From: Clostridia bacterium
GTDB lineage: Bacteria > Bacillota > Clostridia > Christensenellales > CAG-314
Length of the DNA: 52,637 bases
Direction of reading: 5' to 3'
Assembly (NCBI GenBank): GCA_017409765.1
Contig: JAFQSA010000031.1
Location: forward strand, 1 to 52,637
Below are positions 1 to 6,995 of this stretch, in pieces. Below the pieces are notes generated by a model. It searched no databases and was not told the origin of the DNA. It saw nothing but the letters and a program-made list of their open reading frames with translations. Position 1 is the stretch's first letter. Each line of letters opens with the position of its first letter. A program made the position numbers and the translations under genes.

Positions 1-380
1 ACCAAACAACATCTCGTATGACAAATACCTACTTCTTGCCGGGCGAATCCACCTTTGAGGAAATCATCGCCAATACCAAGTTTGGTTTGTTTGCCAAGGA
101 AATGGGCGGTGGCTCCGTTAACCCTGCAACAGGCGAATTTAACTTTGCAGTTAACGTTGCCTACATGATTGATGACGGCAAAATTACTCGTCCAGTAAAG
201 GGAGCAACACTTGTTGGCTCTGGTAAAGATGTATTGCTCCGTATTGATATGATTGCAAACAACTTGGAGTACGGTTACGGTATGTGTGGCTCTCAAAGTG
301 GCTCCATCCCAACAATCGTAGGTCAACCTACAATCAGAGTTTCCCACATGACAGTTGGTGGCAAAGGAGGTAACAAGTAA
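1..380 (+). CDS. tldD: TldD metalloprotease subunit, C-terminal part (5' end outside window)
   Basis: The reading frame is open from base 3 and encodes about the last 125 residues of TldD, the catalytic partner of the TldD/TldE metalloprotease that acts on modified peptides in the cytoplasm. The sequence shows the family's C-terminal signature: an RMTNTYFLPG stretch, GLFAKEMGGGSVNP, PVKGATLVGSG, and the closing GQPTIRVSHMTVGG. The zinc-binding HExxxH part lies upstream of the window. The stop overlaps the start of the next gene as TAATG, and the ribosome binding site AAAGGAGG for that gene (363-370) lies inside this one, so the two are translationally coupled. The internal ATG at 18 is not the true start. 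Confidence 0.93.
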   Translation, partial: QTTSRMTNTYFLPGESTFEEIIANTKFGLFAKEMGGGSVNPATGEFNFAVNVAYMIDDGKITRPVKGATLVGSGKDVLLRIDMIANNLEYGYGMCGSQSGSIPTIVGQPTIRVSHMTVGGKGGNK

Positions 381-1708
381 TGACATTGGATCAAATTATC
401 AAACGTGGCTTAGAACTTGGCCTCGAAGCGGTGGAAGTTTATGCATCCACAACGGAAAGTAACTCTTTGAAACTTGACGAAGGCAAGTTGGAGTCCTACT
501 CCATGAAGGAACTTTTCAGCGTTTCCATCCGTGGCCTCAAAAATGGCAAAATGGCAAGCGTTACAACCGAATCTCTTGATGACGAGGTGGTGGAAAACCT
601 TTTGCAAGCACTTGTTCGCAACGTTGACGCATTGGATGCAACGGAACCCGAGTTTATGTTCGAAGGTGGTAGTGTATACCAACCAGTAGAAGAACTCAAA
701 TCCAACTACAAGGATTTTACCGTTGCACAAAAGACAGAACTCCTCAAAACTTTGGAACGTCGTTGCCTTGCTGTTAGCGACAAAATTGTAAAGGTGGGCT
801 ACTGTCAATACAGCGAAACGTCCCGAAAGGTTCAACTCAAAAACTCCAAGGGTATCGACCTTGCTCAATCCTACTCCTACATCTCCACTTTTGTTGGCCC
901 ACTTGCCGCACAGGATGGTCAAACAGCAGTAGGTATCAGCGGAGATATCAACACCGATTTTAACGCTATCGAAGTGGATCGCATGATCGAAGAGTCAACA
1001 AAGGATGCTCTTGCTCAACTTGGCGCTGGCAGTATCGAAACAGGCAAGTACCCAGTGGTATTCAAGCGCGATGTTGCAAGTGAAATTTTGTCGGCATTTT
1101 CTTCCGTATTCCTTGGCGACTCTGCTCTCAGACATATGACAATCTTGACAGACAAAGTTGGTCAAAAGGTATTTGGCGAAAACATCACCATTTGTGACGA
1201 TCCATTCTGCCCAATGGCACTTGTAAAGAACTCTTTCGACGACGAAGGCGTTCCATGTGTGACCAAAAACGTGGTGGAAAAGGGTGTGTTCAACGGCTTT
1301 ATGCACACTTTGAAGAGTGCAAACGCTCTTGGCGCAAAGCCAACTGGTAACGGCTTTAAGGCTGGTGGCGGTGCAATCAGTTCTCAACCAACCAACTTGT
1401 ATCTCGCACAAGGCGAACTTACCAAAGACGAAATCATCGCAACAGTAGAAGACGGTATCTACGTTACTGATGTTGGTGGCTTGCACGCAGGCCTCAACCC
1501 AATTAGTGGCGATTTTAACGTTCAAGGCACAGGTTTTGTTATCAAAAACGGCAAAATTGATCGTCCAATCACATTGTTTGTAGTTTCCGGTAACTTCTAC
1601 GAAATGATGAACAATGTGGAACTTATCGGCAACGACATCGAAAAACGCTTTGTTGGCGTTGCTTGTCCAACTTTGAAGATCAAGTCTTTGGCAATTTCCG
1701 GCAAGTAA
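380..1708 (+). CDS. tldE: TldE/PmbA metalloprotease partner protein
   Basis: 442 residues, the usual length for TldE/PmbA. It is the partner of TldD in a cytoplasmic heterodimeric protease; the E subunit lacks the metal-binding histidines and helps form the substrate cavity. Visible features are the N-terminal EVYAST...SLKLDEGKLES segment typical of the family, and the C-terminal run VTDVGGLHAGLNPISGDF followed by GFVIKNGKIDRPI. The start is fixed by AAAGGAGG at 363-370 and by the TAATG overlap with tldD. A strong terminator follows, so the pair ends its transcription unit here. In other bacteria the complex matures peptide antibiotics or degrades antitoxins; no peptide substrate gene is seen in this window. 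Confidence 0.93.
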   Translation: MTLDQIIKRGLELGLEAVEVYASTTESNSLKLDEGKLESYSMKELFSVSIRGLKNGKMASVTTESLDDEVVENLLQALVRNVDALDATEPEFMFEGGSVYQPVEELKSNYKDFTVAQKTELLKTLERRCLAVSDKIVKVGYCQYSETSRKVQLKNSKGIDLAQSYSYISTFVGPLAAQDGQTAVGISGDINTDFNAIEVDRMIEESTKDALAQLGAGSIETGKYPVVFKRDVASEILSAFSSVFLGDSALRHMTILTDKVGQKVFGENITICDDPFCPMALVKNSFDDEGVPCVTKNVVEKGVFNGFMHTLKSANALGAKPTGNGFKAGGGAISSQPTNLYLAQGELTKDEIIATVEDGIYVTDVGGLHAGLNPISGDFNVQGTGFVIKNGKIDRPITLFVVSGNFYEMMNNVELIGNDIEKRFVGVACPTLKIKSLAISGK

Positions 1709-1725
1709 TAACTATCAAATATCAG

Positions 1726-1753
1726 AAGAGGAACAAATTTGTTCCTCTTTTTT
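1726..1753 (+). terminator. Rho-independent terminator after tldE
   Basis: Perfect inverted repeat with arms AAGAGGAAC and GTTCCTCTT around AAATTT, followed by a run of T. It sits 17 bases after the tldE stop. Confidence 0.9.
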
Positions 1754-1827
1754 GTTGTAAAAATTTGTTTGTAACTATTTTTGCGTTGTTATCATAAGAT
1801 ATATCGACAAAATAAAGGAGGTTGTCT

Positions 1828-2490
1828 ATGCCGACAAACAATTTTGATGGCAACGGAACGGAACGCATTTGCATCCAAGCGACAAAAGTTTTCGATGCCT
1901 GCATGAAACAAATAACTTTGCAACAAGTTGCAGTTAACATCACCGATGTTACCACAACGCCCACATTGCCACTACGATTTGTAAATGGCAGATCTACAAC
2001 TACCACAGGCACTATCGAAAACTTGGTGGTAGAGCGCCTTGTAGAGCGTCCAAAGTATGGTCGTGTGCAAGGTGACGTGATTGTTCCGGTGGAAATTACA
2101 TATATCGACGCCAACAACGTGGAGGGTAGTGGCACAGGCACAATCACCATCCCAGTTGACGTTGTGATGTATCTGCCCGAACCAAGCATCATTCCATACC
2201 AAATCCAAGCAAGTGTATCGGGAGTTATCCCCGATGGCACCTACACAGGCACCGAAGTGATCGAAGGTGTAACCTACTACACGTTTACAGTAAATGCTTG
2301 CATAACGGTAATTTTGAAGGTAACAATGGATGTGGAATTGATTGTTCCAACAAATGGCTATGCAGTTATTCCACCTTGTCAAGACTACACCGAGGAAGTG
2401 TGCTCTGGCTACTTCGAACTGCCCTTGTACCCCAACAGTACACGTGGCACAACGCCACCAGGTGGATGCAATAACGGATGCAATAACTAA
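1828..2490 (+). CDS. Hypothetical protein with Cys-rich N and C termini
   Basis: 220 residues, not recognised by name. The start is the ATG at 1828, six bases after a perfect AAAGGAGG (1814-1821); a TTG two codons earlier touches that site. The N-terminal segment runs RICIQATKVFDACMKQITLQ, a Cys-containing helix-like opening that resembles hypothetical proteins of Clostridia (recollection, not searched). The middle is beta-rich, with many Thr, Val and Ile and repeated short strands (GTGTITIPV, GVIPDGTYTGTEV). The C terminus holds several Cys and ends in CNNGCNN. There is no signal peptide or membrane helix. A spore-coat or exosporium type role is possible for such a Cys-rich beta protein in a sporulating lineage, but nothing here proves it. 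It is flanked by terminators on both sides, so it is transcribed alone. Confidence 0.75.
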   Translation: MPTNNFDGNGTERICIQATKVFDACMKQITLQQVAVNITDVTTTPTLPLRFVNGRSTTTTGTIENLVVERLVERPKYGRVQGDVIVPVEITYIDANNVEGSGTGTITIPVDVVMYLPEPSIIPYQIQASVSGVIPDGTYTGTEVIEGVTYYTFTVNACITVILKVTMDVELIVPTNGYAVIPPCQDYTEEVCSGYFELPLYPNSTRGTTPPGGCNNGCNN

Positions 2491-2495
2491 CAACA

Positions 2496-2523
2496 AATGT
2501 CACGCTTTTGCGTGGCATTTTTG
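2496..2523 (+). terminator. Rho-independent terminator
   Basis: Arms AATGTCACGC and GCGTGGCATT (one G-T pair) around TTTT, followed by a T run, directly after the stop at 2490. Confidence 0.85.
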
Positions 2524-2760
2524 ATTTTTAGGAGTGGTGTAAGTACAAAAAGTGTGCAAGCAACTACCCTGACAATTTGTCAAAAATTTTGTATTGATTG
2601 ATCTCTAACTGTAAAGAACTTTGCACTTATTTTTGTGCAAAAAAGTTCCCCGATATTTTTCAAAAATCAACCACGTGTCCGCGATTTTTGCGAATTTTGT
2701 CACAAATTTTGTGTGCAATATTCACACAATACTTTGCAAATTCATAGTGTGGTATTGTAG
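2524..2760. other. AT-rich intergenic stretch with inverted repeats
   Basis: No gene with a credible ribosome binding site is seen. A hairpin is possible between GAACTTTGCAC (2616-2626) and the segment ending AAGTTC (2635-2648). Smaller palindromic pieces lie at 2700-2730 (CACAAATTTTGTG and GTGTG...CACAC). A weak promoter for the zinc-ribbon gene may end at TATTGT (2753-2758). No known RNA family was recognised. Confidence 0.35.
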
Positions 2761-2772
2761 TGGAGAATCATA

Positions 2773-2988
2773 TTGAAATACAAAAAATGTCCTCGCTGTC
2801 AACTTAACTACATCCGCGAGGATTGGAATATTTGTAGCGTTTGTCAGGACGAACTTGATGGCAAAAAATCCATCTTCGATGATGATGAAATTTGGCTTTG
2901 TCCCTATTGCAACAAGCACGAGTTGGACGTGGACGAAGTTATGTGCAGTTACTGTCAAGCCAAACGCAACAAGCATTTAGAGGAGTAG
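2773..2988 (+). CDS. Small double zinc-ribbon protein
   Basis: 71 residues, starting at TTG with GGAG (2762-2765) seven bases upstream. Two CxxC pairs form each of two putative zinc ribbons: CPRC with CSVC in the first half, CPYC with CSYC in the second. Between them is an acidic segment (FDDDE). Proteins of this size and pattern are usually structural zinc-binding or nucleic-acid/protein adaptor proteins; the exact role is unknown. There is no secretion signal. It precedes the metallophosphoesterase gene by 76 bases, but that gene has its own promoter, so co-transcription is not needed. Confidence 0.78.
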   Translation: MKYKKCPRCQLNYIREDWNICSVCQDELDGKKSIFDDDEIWLCPYCNKHELDVDEVMCSYCQAKRNKHLEE

Positions 2989-3029
2989 CCAACTCGTTTC
3001 TATTGATTTTGTGCAATATCAAATATATG

Positions 3030-3058
3030 TAGACAAATTGCCGTTTTTGTGGTACAAT
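3030..3058 (+). promoter_or_regulatory. Sigma-A promoter giving a leaderless transcript
   Basis: TAGACA at 3030-3035, spacer of 17, TACAAT at 3053-3058 preceded by TGTGG. The ATG of the metallophosphoesterase begins at 3065, seven bases after the -10 box, which is where transcription should start. No ribosome binding site is present between the -10 box and the ATG. Confidence 0.7.
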
Positions 3059-3064
3059 ACACCC

Positions 3065-3793
3065 ATGAAGATTTTTGCAATTTCCGACTTGCATTTGTCT
3101 AGTGTTTGTCAAAAACCAATGGACATCTTTGGCAAGGCGTGGGAAAACTATTTTGAAGAAATTTGCACCGATTGGCGCGCCAAAGTCACCGAGGAAGATA
3201 TTGTACTTCTCCCCGGCGATTTGTCGTGGGGTATGCGCATGGAGGAAGCATTGCCGGATTTTGATCTTATCGCTCAACTCCCAGGCAAAAAGGTTATCCT
3301 TCGTGGCAATCACGACTACTGGTGGAATACACTTTCCCAAGTGCGCAATGCCTTGCCGAAAGGCTTTTACGTACTCCAAAACGATTGCTTCCGCTTTGGC
3401 AACGTTCTAATTTGCGGAACTCGTGGTTGGACTTGTCCCGATGGCAACAATTTGTCCGAGCACGACCTAAAGATCTACAATCGCGAAGTGGAACGCTTGA
3501 AACTTTCCATCCAACAAATGCAAAAAATGCGCAAGGATGGCGACAAAGTGATTGCTATGATGCATTTCCCTCCCTTCAATGGTCGCTACGACGAGTCGGG
3601 CTTTACAAAGCAATTTGTTGCCAACGATATTCCCACAGTAGTGTACGGACACCTTCACGGAAAGGATTGTCGAGCAAACTTGCACTTCAAAAAGTTCAAC
3701 ATCGATTTTTACCTGACCAGTTGCGATCTTGTAAAAAACCAACTCACATTGATCTACGACGAGAGCGAAACGGACGGCACATCAAAAAATTAG
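3065..3793 (+). CDS. Calcineurin-like metallophosphoesterase
   Basis: 242 residues from the ATG at 3065. The five metallophosphoesterase motifs are present in order: SDLHLS, GDLSWG, GNHDYWW, MMHFPPF and YGHLHGK, giving the Asp, His and Asn ligands of a two-metal site. It should hydrolyse a phosphomonoester or diester in the cytoplasm; the substrate cannot be told from the sequence. The frame extends upstream to a GTG at 3011, but the promoter lies inside that extension and the conserved family start MKIFAISDLH fits 3065. No Shine-Dalgarno sequence precedes the ATG, so the mRNA is probably leaderless, unlike its neighbours. A terminator follows 16 bases after the stop. Confidence 0.88.
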   Translation: MKIFAISDLHLSSVCQKPMDIFGKAWENYFEEICTDWRAKVTEEDIVLLPGDLSWGMRMEEALPDFDLIAQLPGKKVILRGNHDYWWNTLSQVRNALPKGFYVLQNDCFRFGNVLICGTRGWTCPDGNNLSEHDLKIYNREVERLKLSIQQMQKMRKDGDKVIAMMHFPPFNGRYDESGFTKQFVANDIPTVVYGHLHGKDCRANLHFKKFNIDFYLTSCDLVKNQLTLIYDESETDGTSKN

Positions 3794-3808
3794 ATATGTA
3801 AAAACTAC

Positions 3809-3839
3809 ACCCATCTGCACAATGCGGATGGGTTTGTTT
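3809..3839 (+). terminator. Rho-independent terminator
   Basis: Arms CCCATCTGCA and TGCGGATGGG around a short loop, followed by TTTGTTTG. Confidence 0.8.
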
Positions 3840-3868
3840 GTTGCGTTTTGACACAACTATCAAATCGT

Positions 3869-3897
3869 TTGACTATTTGACTAAATCTTGTTATACT
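3869..3897 (+). promoter_or_regulatory. Sigma-A promoter for MATE exporter
   Basis: TTGACT (3869-3874), 17-base spacer, TATACT (3892-3897), 25 bases before the MATE start. Confidence 0.75.
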
Positions 3898-3921
3898 GCC
3901 ATAGTTATCAAGGATATATTT

Positions 3922-5271
3922 ATGAAAATCAAACTTTCCGACCACTTTACCATCAAAAAATTGCTCAATGCAACATTGCCCACCATCACAATGATGGTGT
4001 TTATTTCCATCTACTCCATCGTAGATGGTGTTTTTATTGCAAATTTTGCAGGTGCATCGGCATTTAGTGGTATCAATTTGATTTTCCCGGTAATCATGAT
4101 TATTGGTGCCGTTGGCTTTATGCTGGGCACGGGCGGTAGTGCACTTGTATCCAATCTTCTAGGCGAGGGCAAAAAGCAACGCGCTAACCAAGTGTTCACA
4201 ATGACGTTGTACTTTACCATCATCTTGGGCGTTGTGCTGTCGGTAATCGTGTTTTTGTTGATTGAGCCATTGACCTACTTGATGGTGAAAATTGGCGGAC
4301 AAGAAGTATCCCAAGAGATGATTGACTCCGCCATTGTGTATGGACGTCTTTTGACAGTTTTCCAAGTGGCATTTATGGTGCAAAACTACTTCCAAAGCCT
4401 GTTTGTTGTGGCGGAAAAGGCCAATTTGGGTTTTGGCGTTACTGCAATTGCAGGTTGTTGCAATATTGTCCTTGATGCATTGCTTGTTGGACTTTTCAAG
4501 TGGGGAGTTGTGGGCGCTGCCGTTGCAACGGGCATCAGCCAATGTGTTGGCGCAATTATTCCAGTAGTTTACTTTGCAAAGGACAATCCAAGTTTACTCA
4601 AATTTGCCCCAACCAAGTTGGAAATTCGTGTGCTTGGACAAGCATCGCTTAATGGTTCGTCGGAGTTTGTTTCCAACGTTGCAGCAAGTATCATTTCCAT
4701 TTTGTTCAACATCCAACTCTTGAAGTACGTTGGCGAAAAGGGCGTTGCGGCTTATGGTGTAATTTGCTATGCAGGCTTCATTTTCTCGGCAATTTTCTTT
4801 GGTTATATCATGGGCACAGCGCCAGTAATTGGCTATCACAACGGCGCAAAAAATCACGATGAACTAAAGAGTTTGCTTAGGAAAAGTTTGCTAATACTTG
4901 CAGTGTTTAGCGCCGTGATTGTTGCGGTAATTCAACTGTTTGCAAGGCCACTTTCTAGCATATTTGCCAATGGCGACAAGGAATTGTTGGATATCACAAC
5001 ACATGGGTTCAAACTGTATGGTTGGTCCTTTGCTTTGAGCGGTTTTTGTATCTTTTCATCGGGATTTTTTACCGCTTTGAACGATGGCGTAACGTCGGCA
5101 ATTGTGTCATTTTTGCGCACACTTGTGTTCCAAATTATTTTTGTTTGGGTGTTGCCACTTGCTTGGGGACTAAATGGTGTTTGGCTTTCCATTGTGGTGG
5201 CGGAGTGTTGTAGCATTGTGGTATGCTTTGTGTGCTTTGTGGTCAACCGCAAAAAGTATCAATATGCGTAA
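3922..5271 (+). CDS. MATE family efflux transporter
   Basis: 449 residues from the ATG at 3922, preceded by AAGGAT; the longer frame from 3838 would run through the promoter. Twelve hydrophobic segments are expected, in two halves. The first half begins with LLNATLPTITMMVFISIYSI and VDGVFIANFAG, typical of the Na+- or H+-coupled multidrug and toxic compound extrusion family, in the DinF-like/clostridial branch. The protein exports cationic or other small molecules from the cytoplasm; the substrate is unknown. It is monocistronic, with its own promoter and terminator. A second, less similar MATE gene lies at 44.2-45.6 kb. Confidence 0.92.
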   Translation: MKIKLSDHFTIKKLLNATLPTITMMVFISIYSIVDGVFIANFAGASAFSGINLIFPVIMIIGAVGFMLGTGGSALVSNLLGEGKKQRANQVFTMTLYFTIILGVVLSVIVFLLIEPLTYLMVKIGGQEVSQEMIDSAIVYGRLLTVFQVAFMVQNYFQSLFVVAEKANLGFGVTAIAGCCNIVLDALLVGLFKWGVVGAAVATGISQCVGAIIPVVYFAKDNPSLLKFAPTKLEIRVLGQASLNGSSEFVSNVAASIISILFNIQLLKYVGEKGVAAYGVICYAGFIFSAIFFGYIMGTAPVIGYHNGAKNHDELKSLLRKSLLILAVFSAVIVAVIQLFARPLSSIFANGDKELLDITTHGFKLYGWSFALSGFCIFSSGFFTALNDGVTSAIVSFLRTLVFQIIFVWVLPLAWGLNGVWLSIVVAECCSIVVCFVCFVVNRKKYQYA

Positions 5272-5288
5272 ATATTTAATTTCAAATA

Positions 5289-5319
5289 AAAAAGGTCCAC
5301 TTGTTTTGGTGGACCTTTT
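5289..5319 (+). terminator. Rho-independent terminator (possibly bidirectional)
   Basis: Arms AAAGGTCCAC and GTGGACCTTT around TTGTTTTG with flanking A and T runs. Convergent minus-strand genes end at 5379; a second weak inverted repeat (GGCAAAAACT...AGTTTTGCC, about 5332-5363) lies between. Confidence 0.85.
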
Positions 5320-5378
5320 TAGTTAATTTATGGCAAAAACTGCAATAAAATCATAGTTTTGCCTATAGTTGTGATTGC

Positions 5379-5837
5379 TTAGAGCATATTTTTGCACGCT
5401 TCCAAGCAACTTTCCTCGTAGTGCAAAATTTCCTTTAGCAAACTTGCCGTTTGAGGGTGTGCATCCTGGTACTTTTTGTCCAAACGGTACAAATCGATGA
5501 TGCCGTTTAACGTGCCTTGCATCATGATTTTTGCTACGTGCGTTTGCTTTTGATTGGCAAGCATCTTGGTTTTGATACCCATGTTTGCCATTGCAAGGGC
5601 AAATTTTGGCGCAGGTGTGGGGTCGAAGCCAAGATTCGCGCCAACTGTGCCAATTTGCTCGATGTAGTGGTCGTATTGCTCAATTTGTTTGTGCAAACGC
5701 TCTTTTACATCCTTTTGCTTGACGTATTTTGTTAGCGTTTTGATTGTGCCTTGCGCCATGGTGACGTTTTTGTACATGTCGCTGATGAGTTCTTTTGTGG
5801 ATTGCACGTTGCAATTGTTTTCGTCTACTGTTTGCAT
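5379..5837 (-). CDS. Helical-bundle (ferritin-like fold) protein of unknown function
   Basis: 152 residues. The start is the ATG at 5837, preceded by GGAGGAA that lies inside the upstream small gene; the ORF can be extended eight codons further but that would pass through this site. The sequence is almost wholly helical: STKELISDMYKNVTMAQGTI, then a charged helix, then KFALAMANMGIKTKM...HVAKIMMQGTLNGIIDL. This matches the pattern of conserved clostridial four-helix-bundle proteins (motif MGIKxxxxxxxxxxHxAxxMxxGxxxGxxD), which I recall from many genomes but cannot verify here. No clear di-iron ExxH pairs are seen, so a metal-storage role is not supported. It is coupled to the Cys peptide gene upstream (stop and start separated by one base). 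Confidence 0.78.
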   Translation of the reverse strand: MQTVDENNCNVQSTKELISDMYKNVTMAQGTIKTLTKYVKQKDVKERLHKQIEQYDHYIEQIGTVGANLGFDPTPAPKFALAMANMGIKTKMLANQKQTHVAKIMMQGTLNGIIDLYRLDKKYQDAHPQTASLLKEILHYEESCLEACKNML

Positions 5838-5838
5838 A

Positions 5839-6000
5839 CTATTCCTCCACGTCGTCATCATCGTCTAAAAAGGCGTCGCGCCAAGATAGATGCACGTCTT
5901 CGTTTTGCAATTTGCAGGGCGCGTAGGTATCGAACATGCGATTTCGACATGTTTCGTAGTTGCAGTAGTATTCGTGACCAACTTGTTTACTTTTTGGCAT
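5839..6000 (-). CDS. 53-residue Cys-containing, acidic-tailed peptide
   Basis: A short gene that starts at the ATG at 6000 with GGGAGGAAACT directly before it, and stops with TAG one base before the ATG of the next gene. The peptide starts MPKSKQVGHEYYCNYETC, has Cys residues at about 13, 18 and 28 plus a nearby His, and ends in an acidic tail (LDDDDDVEE). Cys and His spacing would allow a small metal site, but no known family was recognised. The strong ribosome binding site, the one-base junction to the helical-bundle gene and the fact that the downstream ribosome binding site lies in its last codons all argue for a real, translated gene. Confidence 0.8.
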   Translation of the reverse strand: MPKSKQVGHEYYCNYETCRNRMFDTYAPCKLQNEDVHLSWRDAFLDDDDDVEE

Positions 6001-6153
6001 AGTTTCCTCCCGTGATTGGTAGTGTGATTTGCTAAAAGTATGAGCAATTTTTTGCTAATTATTCCACAGATGTCACATTGATTTTGCTTGTTGCATAAAA
6101 TATTTTTGACAGAAATCGGCTGTCTTTTTTGCAAAAATGTGTAGCTGTCCCTA

Positions 6154-6182
6154 TTGACACAAATACTTATTTAGAGTATAAT
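6154..6182 (+). promoter_or_regulatory. Sigma-A promoter of nagB-galT-galE
   Basis: Consensus TTGACA (6154-6159), 17-base spacer, consensus TATAAT (6177-6182). The leader to nagB is about 65 bases. Just upstream, GACAG...CTGTC followed by T6 (6108-6130) could form a weak hairpin. Confidence 0.88.
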
Positions 6183-6254
6183 TTATTTGGTGTAGTTGGG
6201 TTAGTTACAGTTTACTGCAAAACCCAAATATTCTATCTCTAAAAGGACGACATC

Positions 6255-6977
6255 ATGAAAGTAATCGTAGTGGAAAACTACCAACAAATTGGCCAACTTG
6301 GCGCTCAAATCATTGCTGGAGTTATCAAAAATAACCCAAATGCTGTGTTGGGACTTGCCACAGGAACAAGCCCAATTGGCATCTACCAAAACCTTGTTGA
6401 AATGTGCCAAAAAGGCGAAATTTCTTTTGCTAATGTCAAAACTGTCAATCTTGATGAGTACGTAGGACTTGATGGCACTCATCCACAAAGTTACCGTTAT
6501 TTTATGAACGACAACCTGTTCAATCACGTGGATATCGACAAAGCGAACACGTTTGTTCCCAATGGTGTAGCGGAAAATCTCCAAGAAGAGTGCACAAGAT
6601 ACACAACTTTGGTAAACAATTCGGTACAAGATATCCAACTTTTGGGCATTGGCTCAAATGGCCACATTGCCTTCAACGAGCCAGGAACTCCGTTTGAGAG
6701 CACAACGCACATGGTAAATCTAACGGAAAACACAATCAAAGATAACTCTCGATTGTTCGATGATATCAGTCAAGTTCCAACAAAAGCGCTAACAATGGGC
6801 ATTGCAAACATCATGAATGCCAAGCACATTTTGATTGTCGCCAATGGCAAAAACAAAGCGCAAGCAGTCTACAATATGGTAAAAGGCCAAGTCAATACAA
6901 CTTGTCCAGCATCGGTGTTGCAAAACCATCCAGATGTAACGGTTATTGTGGATAAAGATGCCGCGTCACTACTATAA
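6255..6977 (+). CDS. nagB: Glucosamine-6-phosphate deaminase
   Basis: 240 residues, matching the short Gram-positive NagB type (E. coli NagB is about 266). It converts glucosamine-6-phosphate to fructose-6-phosphate and ammonia in the cytoplasm. Motifs visible: GLATGTSPIGIY (phosphate binding), NLDEYVGL with the catalytic Asp, and GIGSNGHIAFNEPG with the active-site His and Glu. Ribosome binding site AAAAGGACG precedes the ATG. It is the first gene of an operon with galT (18-base gap) and galE (12-base gap), an unusual pairing of amino-sugar and galactose breakdown. nagA is not in the window. Confidence 0.95.
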   Translation: MKVIVVENYQQIGQLGAQIIAGVIKNNPNAVLGLATGTSPIGIYQNLVEMCQKGEISFANVKTVNLDEYVGLDGTHPQSYRYFMNDNLFNHVDIDKANTFVPNGVAENLQEECTRYTTLVNNSVQDIQLLGIGSNGHIAFNEPGTPFESTTHMVNLTENTIKDNSRLFDDISQVPTKALTMGIANIMNAKHILIVANGKNKAQAVYNMVKGQVNTTCPASVLQNHPDVTVIVDKDAASLL

Positions 6978-6995
6978 CACACAAAAAGGTACAAT

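Noticed and set aside
1731..1744. GAACAAATTTGTTC resembles a LexA box
   Set aside because: The half-sites are six bases apart rather than four, and the sequence is the stem of the terminator after tldE.
3011..3064. Longer metallophosphoesterase from GTG 3011
   Set aside because: The extension contains the promoter of the gene and lacks family similarity; no ribosome binding site.
5865..6134. 89-residue ORF on the minus strand overlapping the Cys peptide
   Set aside because: It is in another frame, starts without a ribosome binding site, and the 53-residue frame has a strong one and a coupled junction.
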